A stretch of DNA of 64,000 bases from Gautieria morchelliformis (lineage: Eukaryota > Basidiomycota > Agaricomycetes > Gomphales > Gomphaceae), in contig WHVA01000169.1 of assembly GCA_015179125.1 (NCBI GenBank), positions 145,956 to 209,955 of the forward strand, in the 5' to 3' direction. Positions 1 to 12,104 of the stretch are shown here, in pieces. Numbering within the stretch: the first letter of the stretch is position 1; every line of letters begins with the position of its first letter. Position numbers and translations under genes: made by a program. A model generated the notes under the pieces. It had not been told where the DNA came from and did no database searches. It saw only the letters and a program-made list of their open reading frames with translations.

Positions 1-295
1 TTAAACTAATAGATAACTCTTCTTAAAATTCCGTAAATATATTTTAATATGTTCTGTCAAAAGAGTGTGGATGTTGGACTTAGAGAAAGTTCAACTGCAA
101 AGCATTTATCACAACAGTTGCATATGCCCTGTAAGTCAGACCTCTCACTTACCATCTCATTATAGTAGATTAGAATTCACTTCACAGGCAGACGCACATG
201 TTCATGGAGCACACTGTGAGCACCATGCAGCTAATCTAGGTCAGAGGAGAGCATAGATTGTGCTCTACATACCAAACCCTGTCACCTATTTATGA

Positions 296-869
296 TGTTA
301 TGACCGTTCATTTCCGATTTCCGACCTTCAGTTCCGCAATACTTTCTGCCCCTCCGATATTTCCAACATTCCGCCCATTGTTCTATTCCCTTGTTCTTTC
401 GACTCGATTACTCGGACTCACCGGACCCGCTTCATCGTTCATCAAGACCATATGTCCGGCCCTCCTTGTGTTTCATTGTCAGACATGTTTTCCCGACCCC
501 TTGTTCTTTGCCATTGTTTTACCTTACCCTGACCCCCCCTTGTAGTCCCACTGTTCCCAATTAGTTAGTTCCCACGCATTGTCTACTCGACTTCCGCTTC
601 CCCCGGAACTTGCTTAGTACTACCCCATTACCTGTTGTCTCAGCTCTTTGTATAAAAGCCTGTCATGTATGTCTGTTATTCTGCAATCAGATAATCACCT
701 TCGATACTTGATTTCCTTCGCTCCATCTCCTGTTCTTAGCACAGGGAGTCTAGCAAGATCCTCAGTCTTTCCGTCTCCCGCCTCAATTCCGCCTCAAGTT
801 CCGACTAACCTTCAATTCAGTGCATTCCGACTTCCGACCCATTTCCGAAATACCTAGGATGATAGTTCA
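296..869 (+). repeat. LTR-like remnant of a gypsy-type element
   Basis: The stretch begins TGTTATGACC, is rich in TTCCG and CCGAC words, carries a TATAAAA box at 651-657 and ends in TTCA, followed directly by TGGGGGCGC, which resembles a primer-binding site. Size (574 bp), TATA position and the order of elements after the promoter resemble the intact 561-bp LTR at 54615-55175. I see no partner LTR or target duplication, so this is a solo or truncated copy. No coding sequence is visible in it or in bases 1-295. Confidence 0.45.
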
Positions 870-1349
870 TTGGGGGCGCAACCTACAAGTTGAAGCCGCT
901 GTCCTTTCCAGTTCCAACTTAGCGGAAATCTCGATACGTAACATATGATGACCTTGTGCGAATTGGGAGCTTACATAGTAGATGCACTGCAGGTCAGGCT
1001 GTGTCTAAGACAGACTATCAGAGGGTTACTGTGAGTACAATATGGCAAGTCAAATCACTATGATAGCAGGGGATGCAATATCCATGTGTCAATGAGTAAC
1101 TCATGTGGTGCCTCTGCATTGCGTCCATGAAGTCCCATGCTCAAACTGGCTGAGATCAAGCTTTGTGGACCACTTTGCAATAACAGCGGTATTCGCCGGC
1201 CACCACAAACCCACCTGAGACCAGGGTGGAACCCAGAATAAAAGTTCGGAGGGCAAGCTGAGTACCCAGCCATTGGCTAGCCGTGAGTCATCTCGAAACC
1301 CAGGCCCTCTACCTGTGCAAAGGATATTAGCAGATTGTGTCATGTTAAA
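870..1349. other. No gene seen
   Basis: This stretch lies between the LTR-like remnant and the stop codon of the NLR-like gene. I see no coding potential or repeat. It should contain the 3' end of the NLR transcript. Confidence 0.5.
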
Positions 1350-3290
1350 TCAAGGTAACAGCTGCTGACTATGTGTGTGACCTGCGAACGGTGCTGAAAT
1401 GGGCTCCCCGGTGTCTGCATTCCACACACGGATCGTCTGGTCAAGAGACGCGGAGAGGATACGTTTGCCGTCGTGCGAGAACGCCACCGAGCTGACCCAG
1501 TCGGTGTGGCCTTCGAATGGTGCTGAAATGGCCTCCCCGGTGTCTGCATTCCACACACGGATCGTCTTGTCATCAGAACCGGAGACGATGCGCTTGCCGT
1601 CCGGCGAGAACGCCACCGACTTGACCCGGCCGGTGTGGCCTTTGAATGGTGGGAAAATGAGCTCCCCGGTGCCAGCATTCCACACACGGATCGTCTGGTC
1701 ACGAGACCCGGAGAGGATACGCTTGTCGTCGTGCGAGAACGCCACCGACGTGACGTCCCGGGTGTGGCCTTCAAATGGTGCTGAAATGAGCTCCCCGGTA
1801 TCTGCATTCCACACACGGATCGTCGTGTCTAAAGACCCAGAGACGATGCGCTTGCCGTCCTGCGAGAACGCCACCGATGTGACGTAGTCGGCATGGCCTT
1901 TGAATGGTGCCAAAATGAGCTCCCCGGTGTCTACATTCCACACACGGATCGCGTTGTCATGATGCCCGGAGATGATGCGCTCTCCATCGTGCGAGAAGGC
2001 CTCCGACGTGACCCGCCTGGGGTAGGGTATGAATGGTTCTGAAAGGATATCCCCGATATCTGAAAGCCACGGACGAATCGTCTTGTCCTCAGAGCCGGAG
2101 ACGACGCGCTCGTCGTCTTTGAACGATGCTGAAATAAGCTCCCCGGTATCTGCATTCCACACACGGATCGTCATGTCTGAAGACGCAGAGACGATGCGCT
2201 TGCCGTCCTGCGAGAACGCCACCGACGTGACGTCCACGGTGTGGCCTTCGAATGGTGCTAAAATGAGCTCCCCGGTGTCTGCATTCCACACACGGATCGT
2301 CTTGTCCTCAGACCCAGAGACGATGCGCTTGCCGTCCGGCGAGAATGCCACCGAGTTGATGCGGTCGGTGTGGCTTTTGACTGGTGCTGAATTGAGCTCC
2401 CCGGTGTCTGCATTCCACACACGGATTGTCTTATCTTGAGACCCGGAGATGATGCGCTTGCTGTCGTGCGAGAATGCCACCGACGTGACCGAGCCGGCGT
2501 GGCCTTCGAACGGTGCTGAAATGAGCTCCCCGGTGTCTACATTCCACACACGGATCGTGTGGTCAAAGACCCGGATACGACACGCTTGCCATCGTGCGAG
2601 AACGCTACCGACTGGACCCAGCGGGTGTGGCCTTTGAACGGTGTTGAAATGAGCTCCCCGGTATCTGCATTCCACACACGGATCGTCATGTCTGAAGACC
2701 CAGAGACGATGCGCTTGCCGTCCGGCGAGAACGCCACCGATCGGACCTGGTCGGTGTGGCCTTTGAATGGTGCTAAAATGAGCTCCCCGGTGTCTGCATT
2801 CCACACACAGATCGTCATGTCAGCAGCCCCAGATACGATACGCGTGCTGTCATGCGAGAATGCCACCGAGTTGGCCCACTGGGTGTGGCCGAATGGTGCC
2901 GAAATGACCTCCCCAGTGTCTACATTCAACACAAGGATCGTCGGCGTGGCTAGACACGCGAAGACGATGCGCTTGCCATCGTGCGATAAGGCTACCGACA
3001 TGATGCACTCGATGTGGCCTTTGAATGGTGTTGAAATGAGCCCCCCTGTGTCTGCATTCCACACGCGGATCGTCTTGTCCTCAGACCCAGAGACGATGCG
3101 CTTGTCGTCCGGCGAGAACGCCACCGATGTGACGTGGTCGGTGTGGCCTTTGAGTGGTGCCAAAATGAGCTGCCCGGTGTCTGCATTCCACACACGGATC
3201 ATCTTGTCATAAGACCCGGAGATGATGCGCTTGCCGTCGTGCGAGAACGCCACCGATGTCACTAAGGCTGTGTGGCCTACCAGAACGGTT
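1350..3290 (-). repeat. Tandem array of 129-bp WD40-coding repeats
   Basis: About fourteen full repeats and one partial repeat each encode 43 residues. The framework (SVAFSxDGKRIVSGS, TIRVWNADTGELI) is nearly invariant, and changes cluster just after the GHT motif and just before the TIRVW strand. One unit near 2030-2130 has lost its GHT...SVAFS half. The high identity means units can recombine or be miscopied. Because 129 is divisible by three, long open frames also appear on the opposite strand; they are shadows. Confidence 0.9.
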
Positions 3291-6200
3291 TGAATAGGTA
3301 GCCACGTCGTCGCTTTCCCGCTCTCGATGCGGAGTAGTCGCGGAAATCGTGGGAGGTAAATCTCGCATATTTTCGACCTTGCAGGTGCAAACGGGAGTGC
3401 CGACAAATAGAGATGGGGAGTACTCTGAGAGATTACACTGCCAAACACACCTACGAAATTGTGGGTATCCGTTACGAATGCTGTAATGTCATTATCCTGA
3501 AATTCATTAGACTCACGTCGAAGCATATAACAACTTGGGGACTCACCTGACTCCAGTCCATTATTGACGAGAGCGATGCTGATGCATCGGGTATATTCTT
3601 GATCAGACTCAAAACTTCCAGCCAGTAGAGTACATTAGTCTCGAAGAACTTCCTGACCATTGCACCTACACCCGGGGTAAAGTCCGTGGCGCCAACATGG
3701 TCCGCCCAAAAACGGCAAGAGTAGGAAAGTTGTGGGGATATATACTTCTTGATGCGTGTCGCCAAGTCGACAACATCGTTGTTACGCAGATGCGAAGTTT
3801 CAAGCTGACAAATGTTAAAACATAGTTCCTCCATCATCATGCGCAAGCATGAGAGTGCGATGTCGCTATGGTGTGAAGACATATCGATGTAGTATGATCC
3901 GCTCCGGTTGCGATCTGTCAAGAAGTCACAAAAAGACGTGTGCAGCATGCCGATTGTGTCAGAGCCCTGAGTAGGAAGGCTTAACAGAGCGCCCATGGGC
4001 CCAACAATAGCATGAGCCTCGGTACCCGCGTCGACTCCATGGCAAAGCTTCTGCAGGGCAGACATCGAGAGCGGTTCTCTGGCAGTCAGCAAGCAGCCAA
4101 TCACCAAGCGAAAGCGACACTTGACATCGTCCGTCAAGTCATCGCCATCCCCGAATATCTGCTTGAGGATACCGAGATACAGGTTATCCATCCCAGGGAG
4201 GTTCTTGAATAAAATTTCCTCCAGTTGCTTAACAGCAACGCGACCACCCTTCCCATCTCCTTTGATAAATCGACAAGCCGTGGACGCCCATTGAAAGTGA
4301 CCTTCAGATTTCTCGACTAATAATCGACACCAGCCATTATTGGGAAATTTATGCTCAAGGGTGGTAAGGTGACCTAGCTGGACTTTCACAAAGCGAGAGA
4401 CGTCATCGGCAGAGTTGGGGTCAAGATCCATTATGGACCTGGACAGCACATGCTTCTTCCCAAGAAGAGCGTCCTGGATGTCTTGTTCGGCCCGCGAGGT
4501 GATAAGAAGACGGAGATTAGACGGCAGTTTCGCTGCTTCATCGCCAAGGACGGACAAGAGACCCTCGCGAGATTCCTCGTCTCCGCTCTCATCCAAAGCA
4601 TCAATAACCATCACCGTCGGTCCAACGGCGGTTAGGCCCTGAGCGGGACCTAGAATGAACTTCTCGAACTGCAAACTAGGCACGATTGTGGTCCGAAGTT
4701 CTCGCTGCTCCCGAACCACTTTCAATAACGATGCCTTGCGTTCTGGATCTAGATCAGCCAGACCACGAGCAATTGTGCTGAAGACATTGTCGGGGGAGCG
4801 TTGTGCCTGATGAGCGCGGTCGAAACAGTATGACGATCCGAGACGTTTGAGCCTGCCAAATCGTCGAGCGACTTCGTGAGCAATCGCAGATTTGCCGGCA
4901 CCTGCAACATCGTTCAAGAAAAATATCCGGGGAGTATCGTCGCTATCCTGGTTGGCCCAATCGCAGATCTCCCCAACAACTTTCTCGCGAGTACCCGGCA
5001 AACAGCCCCTTTTAGGATCGCAACCAGCTCCCGCTGCGTAGGGTATGTCATTAAGATGGACTTCCTCAGCTGGTTGCAAGGTGTATTAGCCTCGGAGAAA
5101 GCCACAAATCAGAAAAGCTCACAGAGGTCACCGACGACATCCAGAACACGTAGTACAGTGATTTCAGTATGGATGACGGCGTGTTCCTGTAACGCCGACT
5201 TGATTTTGTTGAACGTGTCCTGGTATTGTTTGACCTTGCTGTCGACATCCGACACTAGATTCTTCGCAGTTCTTTTCCCTAAACAAAGACCATCAGCCGC
5301 GGCCACCCAACACAATGGGTCCAACATACAGAAGTTCTTGTTTTTGGCGTAGTCGCGGATAAAGTAACTACACTCTACTGTCTGATCCGTCAAGGATATG
5401 ATAATTGGCTTTTGCGATTCAATTTCCTTCAACGGCTCTGCCAAGTGGACGAAGTCATAAGCGTCTCCAATGGCCTTCGCCAGCTCATTGATGCTATCGT
5501 CCCGGTCCTTCTGAGCAATGATCGTCTGGCCAGACGTCAGATATGTTTATCAAGCTGGTGCATGTGATAGATCTACCTTGTGCGCAATAGACAGGATAGA
5601 CCATGCCATTTTGGCGTAAGGATGGATCTAGAATGAAGCAAACCGTGTACATGAGATGACCTGGGAGACCGCCGACGTTAGAAACATACCTCGGAGATCC
5701 CATCTACGATCTCGGTAAACCGCTTGATCTTGTCCAGGAGTGGATCCCAAGCCGCTATTATCGGGACGACAGCATTATTCGTAGAAATGACGCCGTCGAC
5801 CACATTCCCTGCATCAATAATTTCGGACGGCGTGGGGTTCATACCATCGACCACTTTCGCTTCGCTGACGGCTTCGTTCAATTGGCCTTGCAGCGCCTCG
5901 TCGGACGTCCCGAAAGACGTGACGGTAAACTCCAGGACAGTCTGAACATCATGCATCTTCCCTGCCTTATCTGATTTTCGCAGTTTCTGAGCAATGGCTG
6001 CTGTGTTCGATGTTTACACGTGCATTCCGTCGATGAGAAAAAGGACTGACCTCTAGTTGCTCCTTCTACAAGCAGCAACTCGATCCTTTCCTTCGCACCG
6101 CCTATGTAAGTATCACGTGCGAAGGTATGGTGCCCATATACTTCAATTTCCAACACAGAAGACCGATCCAAGTGGAAGCTATGCATGGATATAAGATCAC

Positions 6201-6372
6201 GTTGAGACAATAACACTGGAATTAAACGCACAAATAGAATGGCTCATTCCACGAGGCACTATTGCCTCTCGCAGCTAACGCAGTTTTCTGGATATTCTTA
6301 TCGACGAAGAGTTTCACGAAGCAGCGACTAGGACGCTTGCAGAACCGTGGGGCGTTGGGAAGATGGGAGCAT
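1350..6372 (-). CDS. NLR-like protein, C2-NACHT-WD40, with one-base frameshift
   Basis: Fungal NLR-like proteins of this kind are candidate non-self recognition (heterokaryon-incompatibility type) receptors. Exons I can join: C2 domain to 6232, then 6178-6051, 6000-5690, 5627-5577 (51-nt exon), 5525-5123, 5069-3547, 3496-1350; introns are 50-62 nt and all phases agree. The C2 domain has FVKLFVDK and SASWNEPF. The NACHT part has Walker A (VAGAGKSA), Walker B (MVIDALDE) and LLITSR. About 15 WD40 repeats of 43 residues follow. The last exon is 2147 nt, one base short of a multiple of three, because repeat 6 (near 2564-2570) is 29 nt where its neighbours have 30. The start is unresolved: no in-frame ATG precedes the C2 coding part, and the ATG at 6372 is in another frame. 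The frame is open on both sides of the lesion, so it is either very recent or an assembly error. Confidence 0.85.
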
Positions 6373-6645
6373 TTCAAGTCTGTTGTCGATGGCCAAGAGT
6401 CAGTATACAATGCACAGCGCAAACGAAAGAGCCTTTCCTGAAACTTTGATTGCCGCAGCAATACTTCGGGGTGGAGAGTGGGCACCTGGCTCACTAGAAA
6501 AGTGCTCGTGGACTACTGTGCCCTCATCGTTGCCCTTAACGTTGTTCATTGTTCGCAGTGTGGTGGGTGGTAGGAGGTGGGCAGAAAAAACAAGGACGCG
6601 AGGCGCCGCATGGCATTTACGTACTTCGGACCTATCATCGAAGAC

Positions 6646-6735
6646 GTGGGAGCTGCAGGCTACGATGTGAGTGCCGTGGGAGCTGCAGGCTTCGATGTGA
6701 GTACCGTGGGAGCTGCAGGCTTCGACATGTGTTCC
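6646..6735. repeat. Three tandem copies of a 30-bp unit
   Basis: Units start at 6646, 6676 and 6706, each beginning GTGGGAGCTGCAGGCT. They lie about 300 bp upstream of the NLR-like coding region, so they could sit in its promoter or an unrecognised 5' exon. The unit is divisible by three, but I see no convincing gene around it. Confidence 0.85.
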
Positions 6736-9700
6736 TGGTGTCCAGGTGAAGCGCCCGTCGATCGTCGCGTGGCTCTGAAGCAGTGTACGAAAAGAGAGAG
6801 TGGCGGCTGAGCTAAGCAGACAGGAAGAATGTCTTCGGTCACGTGAATCCCTGTGAGGGTTAGAGAGACAACGCTAGTCGCGGTACTTACCTACACGGCC
6901 AATGACATCTATCATCTTACCCGGCCCCAGACAAAGCCAGACGTATCCATCCGTACACCAATGCCAACCTCCCGATGCTGCACTACATGTTCTCTTCCCA
7001 TCGCGTCCGCGCGCCCTAAGACGCAGGTCCAAAAGCATCTTGAATACAGAAGTCAGCTTTGAATTCTGTTATCGCTGTGGAACGGAACTTCGTCACTCTG
7101 TCTCGCGCTCACCGCTGCCCCTGCGCTCTCCTTGCTTGGTTCAAGGTAAGGCTCAGGTTCCTCTACCACTGCCCAGAATTACCATGTGTCCAGCTGCATC
7201 CCAGTTTTGCGCCTCGACCCGCCAGCCTACGCCTCGAGTTGTTCCGCCATACGTCTCTCTCCACTACCAACCTTGCGTTCACTCCTTGTCAAATTCCCCC
7301 ACGCACCGTCCTATCCCACATAACCCTTACACCCCGCCCCTAATTGTTGTACGTATAACCGTCCCTGGGGTGACGCGACCCCCGGTGTGGCTTTGTTCAT
7401 AAGACGTGTCGGGAATGTTAGTCGGTAGTTGAGCCTGAGGGTGCAGGGCGGGACTGCAAGGCCCGCGATCTCAAATCTCAAATTTAGAACCGGGAAAGGA
7501 GGCAAACTCACGAGCAAGCCGGACCCCGAAACCAGATGCCGGGAGTCCATTGGGGAGAAAGACCTTTCGACCCTGAGCACAAGCACGACCCATATGATGC
7601 TCGATAATATCGACAAATGATCTCCTCTTGGCCTTTGTGCTCGGACGAAGAGTGTCATTGGCGAAGTCAAATAATACTCGTGAGTCTCGTGGCGATCCTC
7701 GTCCTTCAGTCCTCTCGATATGACTCTGGACGGCAATCATGACGCTTCAATCCGTCTCTTCAAGATGTGTTTTGAGCTGGGGCTTTGGTGGACCTTGGCA
7801 TGTGTAAGTAGAGGGGACCATTACCGGCAGCATCCACCTACACCGTCACTGGCAAGACCACTCACATCCTGTGAGCCTGGAAATAACTATTCGATAGTTC
7901 GACAGAGCCGTCTTTGCGGAAGTGGAAGTTGTGTAGCAGACCACGATGACTCAGCGGAGGTGGAATTTGGCGATTGTGGTAGTTTGTTTGTCTTTCTCTC
8001 CTCTATATCCCGTTGAACCTCTGTCTTCTTCTTGGCCTGCAGATGCAATCACCATTGTCTGTTCTCCCTCTCACCTTGTTGCAATTTTCCGTAGGAATAG
8101 ACACCCCATGTTTTCCTGCTGTGCCCCTGTCCTTCAAGCTTACGTTTCCATCTATGGTCTACTGGGTCTCCCGCGGCCAGCACAGGAAGGCAGCCAGACA
8201 CTATTGCGTCCACTGGAGTGCTCTTTCGTCCAGATGGCTATTTTTCAGGGCAAAGAATAAAAATATCTGTCGATGCTTCTGCCCCCACTCCACGCGAACG
8301 CTAATGGACTGTAGCCAATCTGGGGATGTGACTGGATCGAATCGCTGCCGAACCCAAGCTTGTTTCTGGATGCGCGTGTAGGTCCCTGTTACCTAGGCGT
8401 AGGAAAATCCATCATAGCTTTGCCGCCCGTGAGTACCCATGGCGACGTTCGAAGACCGCGTGACATCACGTGAGGCCGGCAATAAAATCCGGTGTTCTTT
8501 GTCGAGTACTGACTAGCCCTTTGAAGGCTGCTCCCTCATGAAACGAACTGACAAGGGGTCCCGCACATGAGGCATTCAGTTCACACAATATGGGGCCGTA
8601 ATATGTCCTAGCTCACAACCCTAGTTTCTTTCTCACCACGATACACCGCTCCTTTAACGAGTGGTCCATTGTTGACACTGTTCGACATACAAGCGCCTCT
8701 CAGAGTCAACACGTCCACATTACCCTGTGAGCTTCCGCTTCAGTTTGCTTCTGACATTCTTGTGTTCCGCTTGCGCTCCACCTGCGACCATTGACAACGA
8801 CCCGACCCGCTCTGTGTTCACGCTTGCTACCACAAGCTTTTACGCCACACTAATATCAGTAACGATTACTGGGCACGTCGCACGTACACACAGCCTTCCA
8901 ATCGTCATCTCACACGCCTTCGTATATTCCGGGTCCTACATTGGACATTACCCCGTGGACACTTCCCTTGGATTCGTGAGTGTGCTACCTTGTGCCACCC
9001 TTTTCGTTCTCGTTGTGGCTGCTAGAGCAATTTGGGGCATGATAACGTAGTGCGACGTCGTGACGCGTTTCCGGCGCTGGTCCTTTGCTTGCACCGTCTG
9101 CTCGTGCGTTTCTTGCAACATGGCTATGAGTTTCTAGTGTACGCTCTCACTTGACGCGACAGGTATCGGTTCAGGATTTTGCTTCCATTACGACGAGCAC
9201 CGTCGTCAACTTCACACGAGACCCTCATATCTGTCTTCTAGCTTAACTTAGGTTCACTCTCGACACGCGCGACCTTAAGATGTCTCGCACCCCATCTCGG
9301 CCAGCTCCTCCATTCAGATACGTCAGATCTACGGCGATACATCCTTACTCTAGTGTGCCACCGACCATTACGCACCCCCCACTTACCCACGCATGTCCCC
9401 TCAGCGTCAGCGATATCCCTCGACTGGCCCTCCTTCCTCTGCATATACCCACATTGGCCGTGATCCTTATCTTTGACCCTCGCAGGATATACACCTACCG
9501 CCCTGCGCATCATCCTTATGTGCCTCCTTAAAACTGCCATCTTCGCCACCGTTTACCTCCACTGCCGCATCCTCCTGCCCTCCCTGCGCCCCCTGCACCA
9601 TCTCGCCAAATGCTCGCGCTTCCTCCCGCTCGGTCTTCCCCCATACCTACAGACACCTACTGTCGCGTACACGCTCAGTACAAAGGCCAGCCCGTACCGC

Positions 9701-10365
9701 CGCGTCCGCGTTCATGTTTGGGCGCCACTGAGGCGTCGCAGAATGATGAAGACGATTCATGCTCGAGTCGGATGCGTCTCGAAGGCGAGCCCGGGGCACG
9801 TTCAGATATCCTGGGAGCAGGTATAGTTCAGAAGTGCAAGACAGCACACGCCCCCCTCTCGACCTCGTGGGCATTGGGCGGTGGGAGGAACAACACTCTG
9901 AGACGCGGTCACGTAACGTGTCTGGACTGGTTCGTACCGTGATGATGACAGCGTCAAGAATGAACAGGACAAGGTTGTGATCGATCCTGCCTTAATGAGC
10001 ATCTCGTGATCGTCCTATTTACCTTTGTCCTACGGGTATGATGCCAATGATTGGCCAATAGATTCATCTGTGGGATGTGATGGAGCTGGAGATGCTGATC
10101 ATGGGGATGTTGACCGTGGAGCTGGCGATTCTGACCATGAAGTTGCAGATGCCGGAATTAAGATGCCTACACAGAGAAACGACCTGATTCTGAGTACTAC
10201 CCTAGTGGCATCATCAGGCGCAGTTCGCCGATCTAGCAACACAGAGAGGTACGTAGCTCATCCGTACCTCTGTATACCTTCCAAGCATTCTCGTTATTGC
10301 ATCATTTGTGAACGTTTTCTCATGGTCACTCTTTTGCCAATAGATGAGTGGGGGCGCATAGGCCT
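6736..10365. other. No supported gene
   Basis: Only short open frames of ordinary composition occur here. A proline-, tyrosine- and serine-rich frame is open for a short distance near 9370-9480 and an acidic one near 10030-10240, but neither joins to a domain I recognise. I read this as intergenic sequence or decayed genes. Confidence 0.4.
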
Positions 10366-10877
10366 TAACACTGCAGGCATATAAAAGTTTTCTTGTCTGA
10401 AAAACTGTTGAAAAAACTGTAAAGATTTTCCAAATATTTTTAGTGTATTTTATGTGAAGAAAACTATAATAAAAATTTGTGTTTTTATTAGAATTTGCTG
10501 AGCAAGAAAATTGTAAAAAAATTCAAAGTTTTTTTCAGGGTTTTTTATAGGTTTCTTTGTGTTTTCACAAAGAAACTTAGGGCACGTTCGGTAACCAGAC
10601 CACAAAAATGTATTTTGGTGATCTCTCACCAAAAGGTGAAGAAACCACGATTTCGCAATCTTGCGAAATCTTTTTCGATTTTGGGGCATTCGGCTCATGA
10701 AATCTCAATCTAAAAAGATTTTGACCACGCGTGATCTCCCTATACTTTTGAGATACAGCTCAAAGCTGTATCTCGAGGATGTGGACTCTGGACTTCTCTT
10801 TCGCAGGTCGAAACCAAAGTCACGCTCCGTGACGTTTGTGACCAACCTCATGCTATAGCTGGCCGCCATCCTTCATC

Positions 10878-12078
10878 ATGTCCAGCATCGATGTCCAGGA
10901 CGTCATCCCAGCGCAAACCAAAAGGCAAGGGAAGTCAAAGGCAAAGACTGACAATGCCCAGTGGTGTGCAGCTGAGGAAGCTGAACTGGTGCTGACTCTC
11001 ACTGATCAAAAGGCCATGGGGAACACGTCGGAAAACGGGTTCAAGAGCGCTGTCTGGCAACTCGTCGTCGACCAGCTCAAGATTATGGATGCAATGCATC
11101 GCAAAGGGCCTTTGAAGACCGCTTCACAGGTGAAATCAAGGTTTCATCGGGTAAGCTTCTTCGCCGCAATGCCTGGTTTGTGGTTCGCTGATGGGTTACA
11201 GCTCAAAAAGCAGTACAAGATAGTGAAAGCCCTTCGTCTGCAGTCTGGTTTTGGATGGGATGAAGGCCGACAGATGGTGACAGCCCCAGAGGAAGTATGG
11301 GAAGTGTATATTAAGGTATGGCGTATGATTATTCTACATTATCATATTGTGACTATGGGAATGTAGACCCACTATGCGGCAGCTCCTTTCAAAAAGAAAC
11401 CTTTTCCCTTGTTTGATGACCTGGCGCACTTGTGTGACAATGTGCTCGCGACTGGTGCCGGTGTGTTTCGACCTAGAGTCCAGCCAGCCGAAGTCGAAGG
11501 GTCTCCTGATTCCTACGTGTCTGATGTTGATGGAGAATCAAAATATGGTGAGGTCTTTGAGGAAGAAGATGCTGAGCATGAGGAGGATCTGGGATCAGTC
11601 CAGGTTCGTCGATTATTCGTCTCTTTCGCAGTCAACGAAACTCATGAAGGAAGGTTAGGCTACCACCTTTTTGAGTAGTGACCTACCGGAATCCCCCTCT
11701 ACCTCCATGTTAGGCAAGCGTAAGGCTCAGGATGCAGGACGCGACAGTAAGTGTCTCTCTGACAAACGCACTCGGCAGTCTGGTGCAGATGGCCTCTTCG
11801 CCATATCAAAAGCACTTGGAGCTGTAGCAAGTGGACTCGAGGTAGGGAACTGTGATGCGCAGACGTCTCCAGAGAGACTGTCCAGGGCTATTGAAGTCCT
11901 ACAAGATGAGGAGTCCGATGATGAAGCCGTCCTGTCAGTGGTGAGGTTGTTTTCACAGGATCCAAAGGCACCGATTACCTATTTGGCAATCAAGCGTAAG
12001 GGGCTCAGGGTGAAGTGGCTTCGTCAAAAGCAGGCTGACGCTGATCTCCTCAACTTCCAGATGTTCCCAAATATGTAG
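10878..12078 (+). CDS. Harbinger accessory Myb/SANT-like DNA-binding protein
   Basis: Exons 10878-11150, 11202-11315, 11367-11603 and 11659-12078 (introns 51, 51 and 55 nt, all phase 0) give 347 residues. The N-terminal part (W-x6-E-x-E-L, KTASQVKSRF, then a stretch ending SGFGWDEG) matches the Myb/SANT-like domain that in Harbinger elements brings the transposase to the nucleus and to the DNA ends. The middle is acidic; the C-terminal half has a basic KRK patch and ends in a helix rich in L, R and Q. The ATG at 10878 was chosen because it opens the domain and no earlier in-frame ATG exists. Confidence 0.88.
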
Positions 12079-12104
12079 TATCGAGTACGAGCTATGAGAG
12101 TGAT

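Noticed and set aside
1399..3212. Plus-strand frames of 136-217 codons opposite the WD40 repeats
   Set aside because: They mirror the 129-bp coding repeat on the minus strand and have no domain of their own.
7311..7740. Overlapping minus-strand frames of 89 and 141 codons
   Set aside because: No family recognised, both frames open at once, and no exon chain leads to or from them.
9280..9980. Possible decayed proline-rich regulatory gene
   Set aside because: Frame changes every 100-150 bases and no zinc finger or other domain appears; too weak to call.
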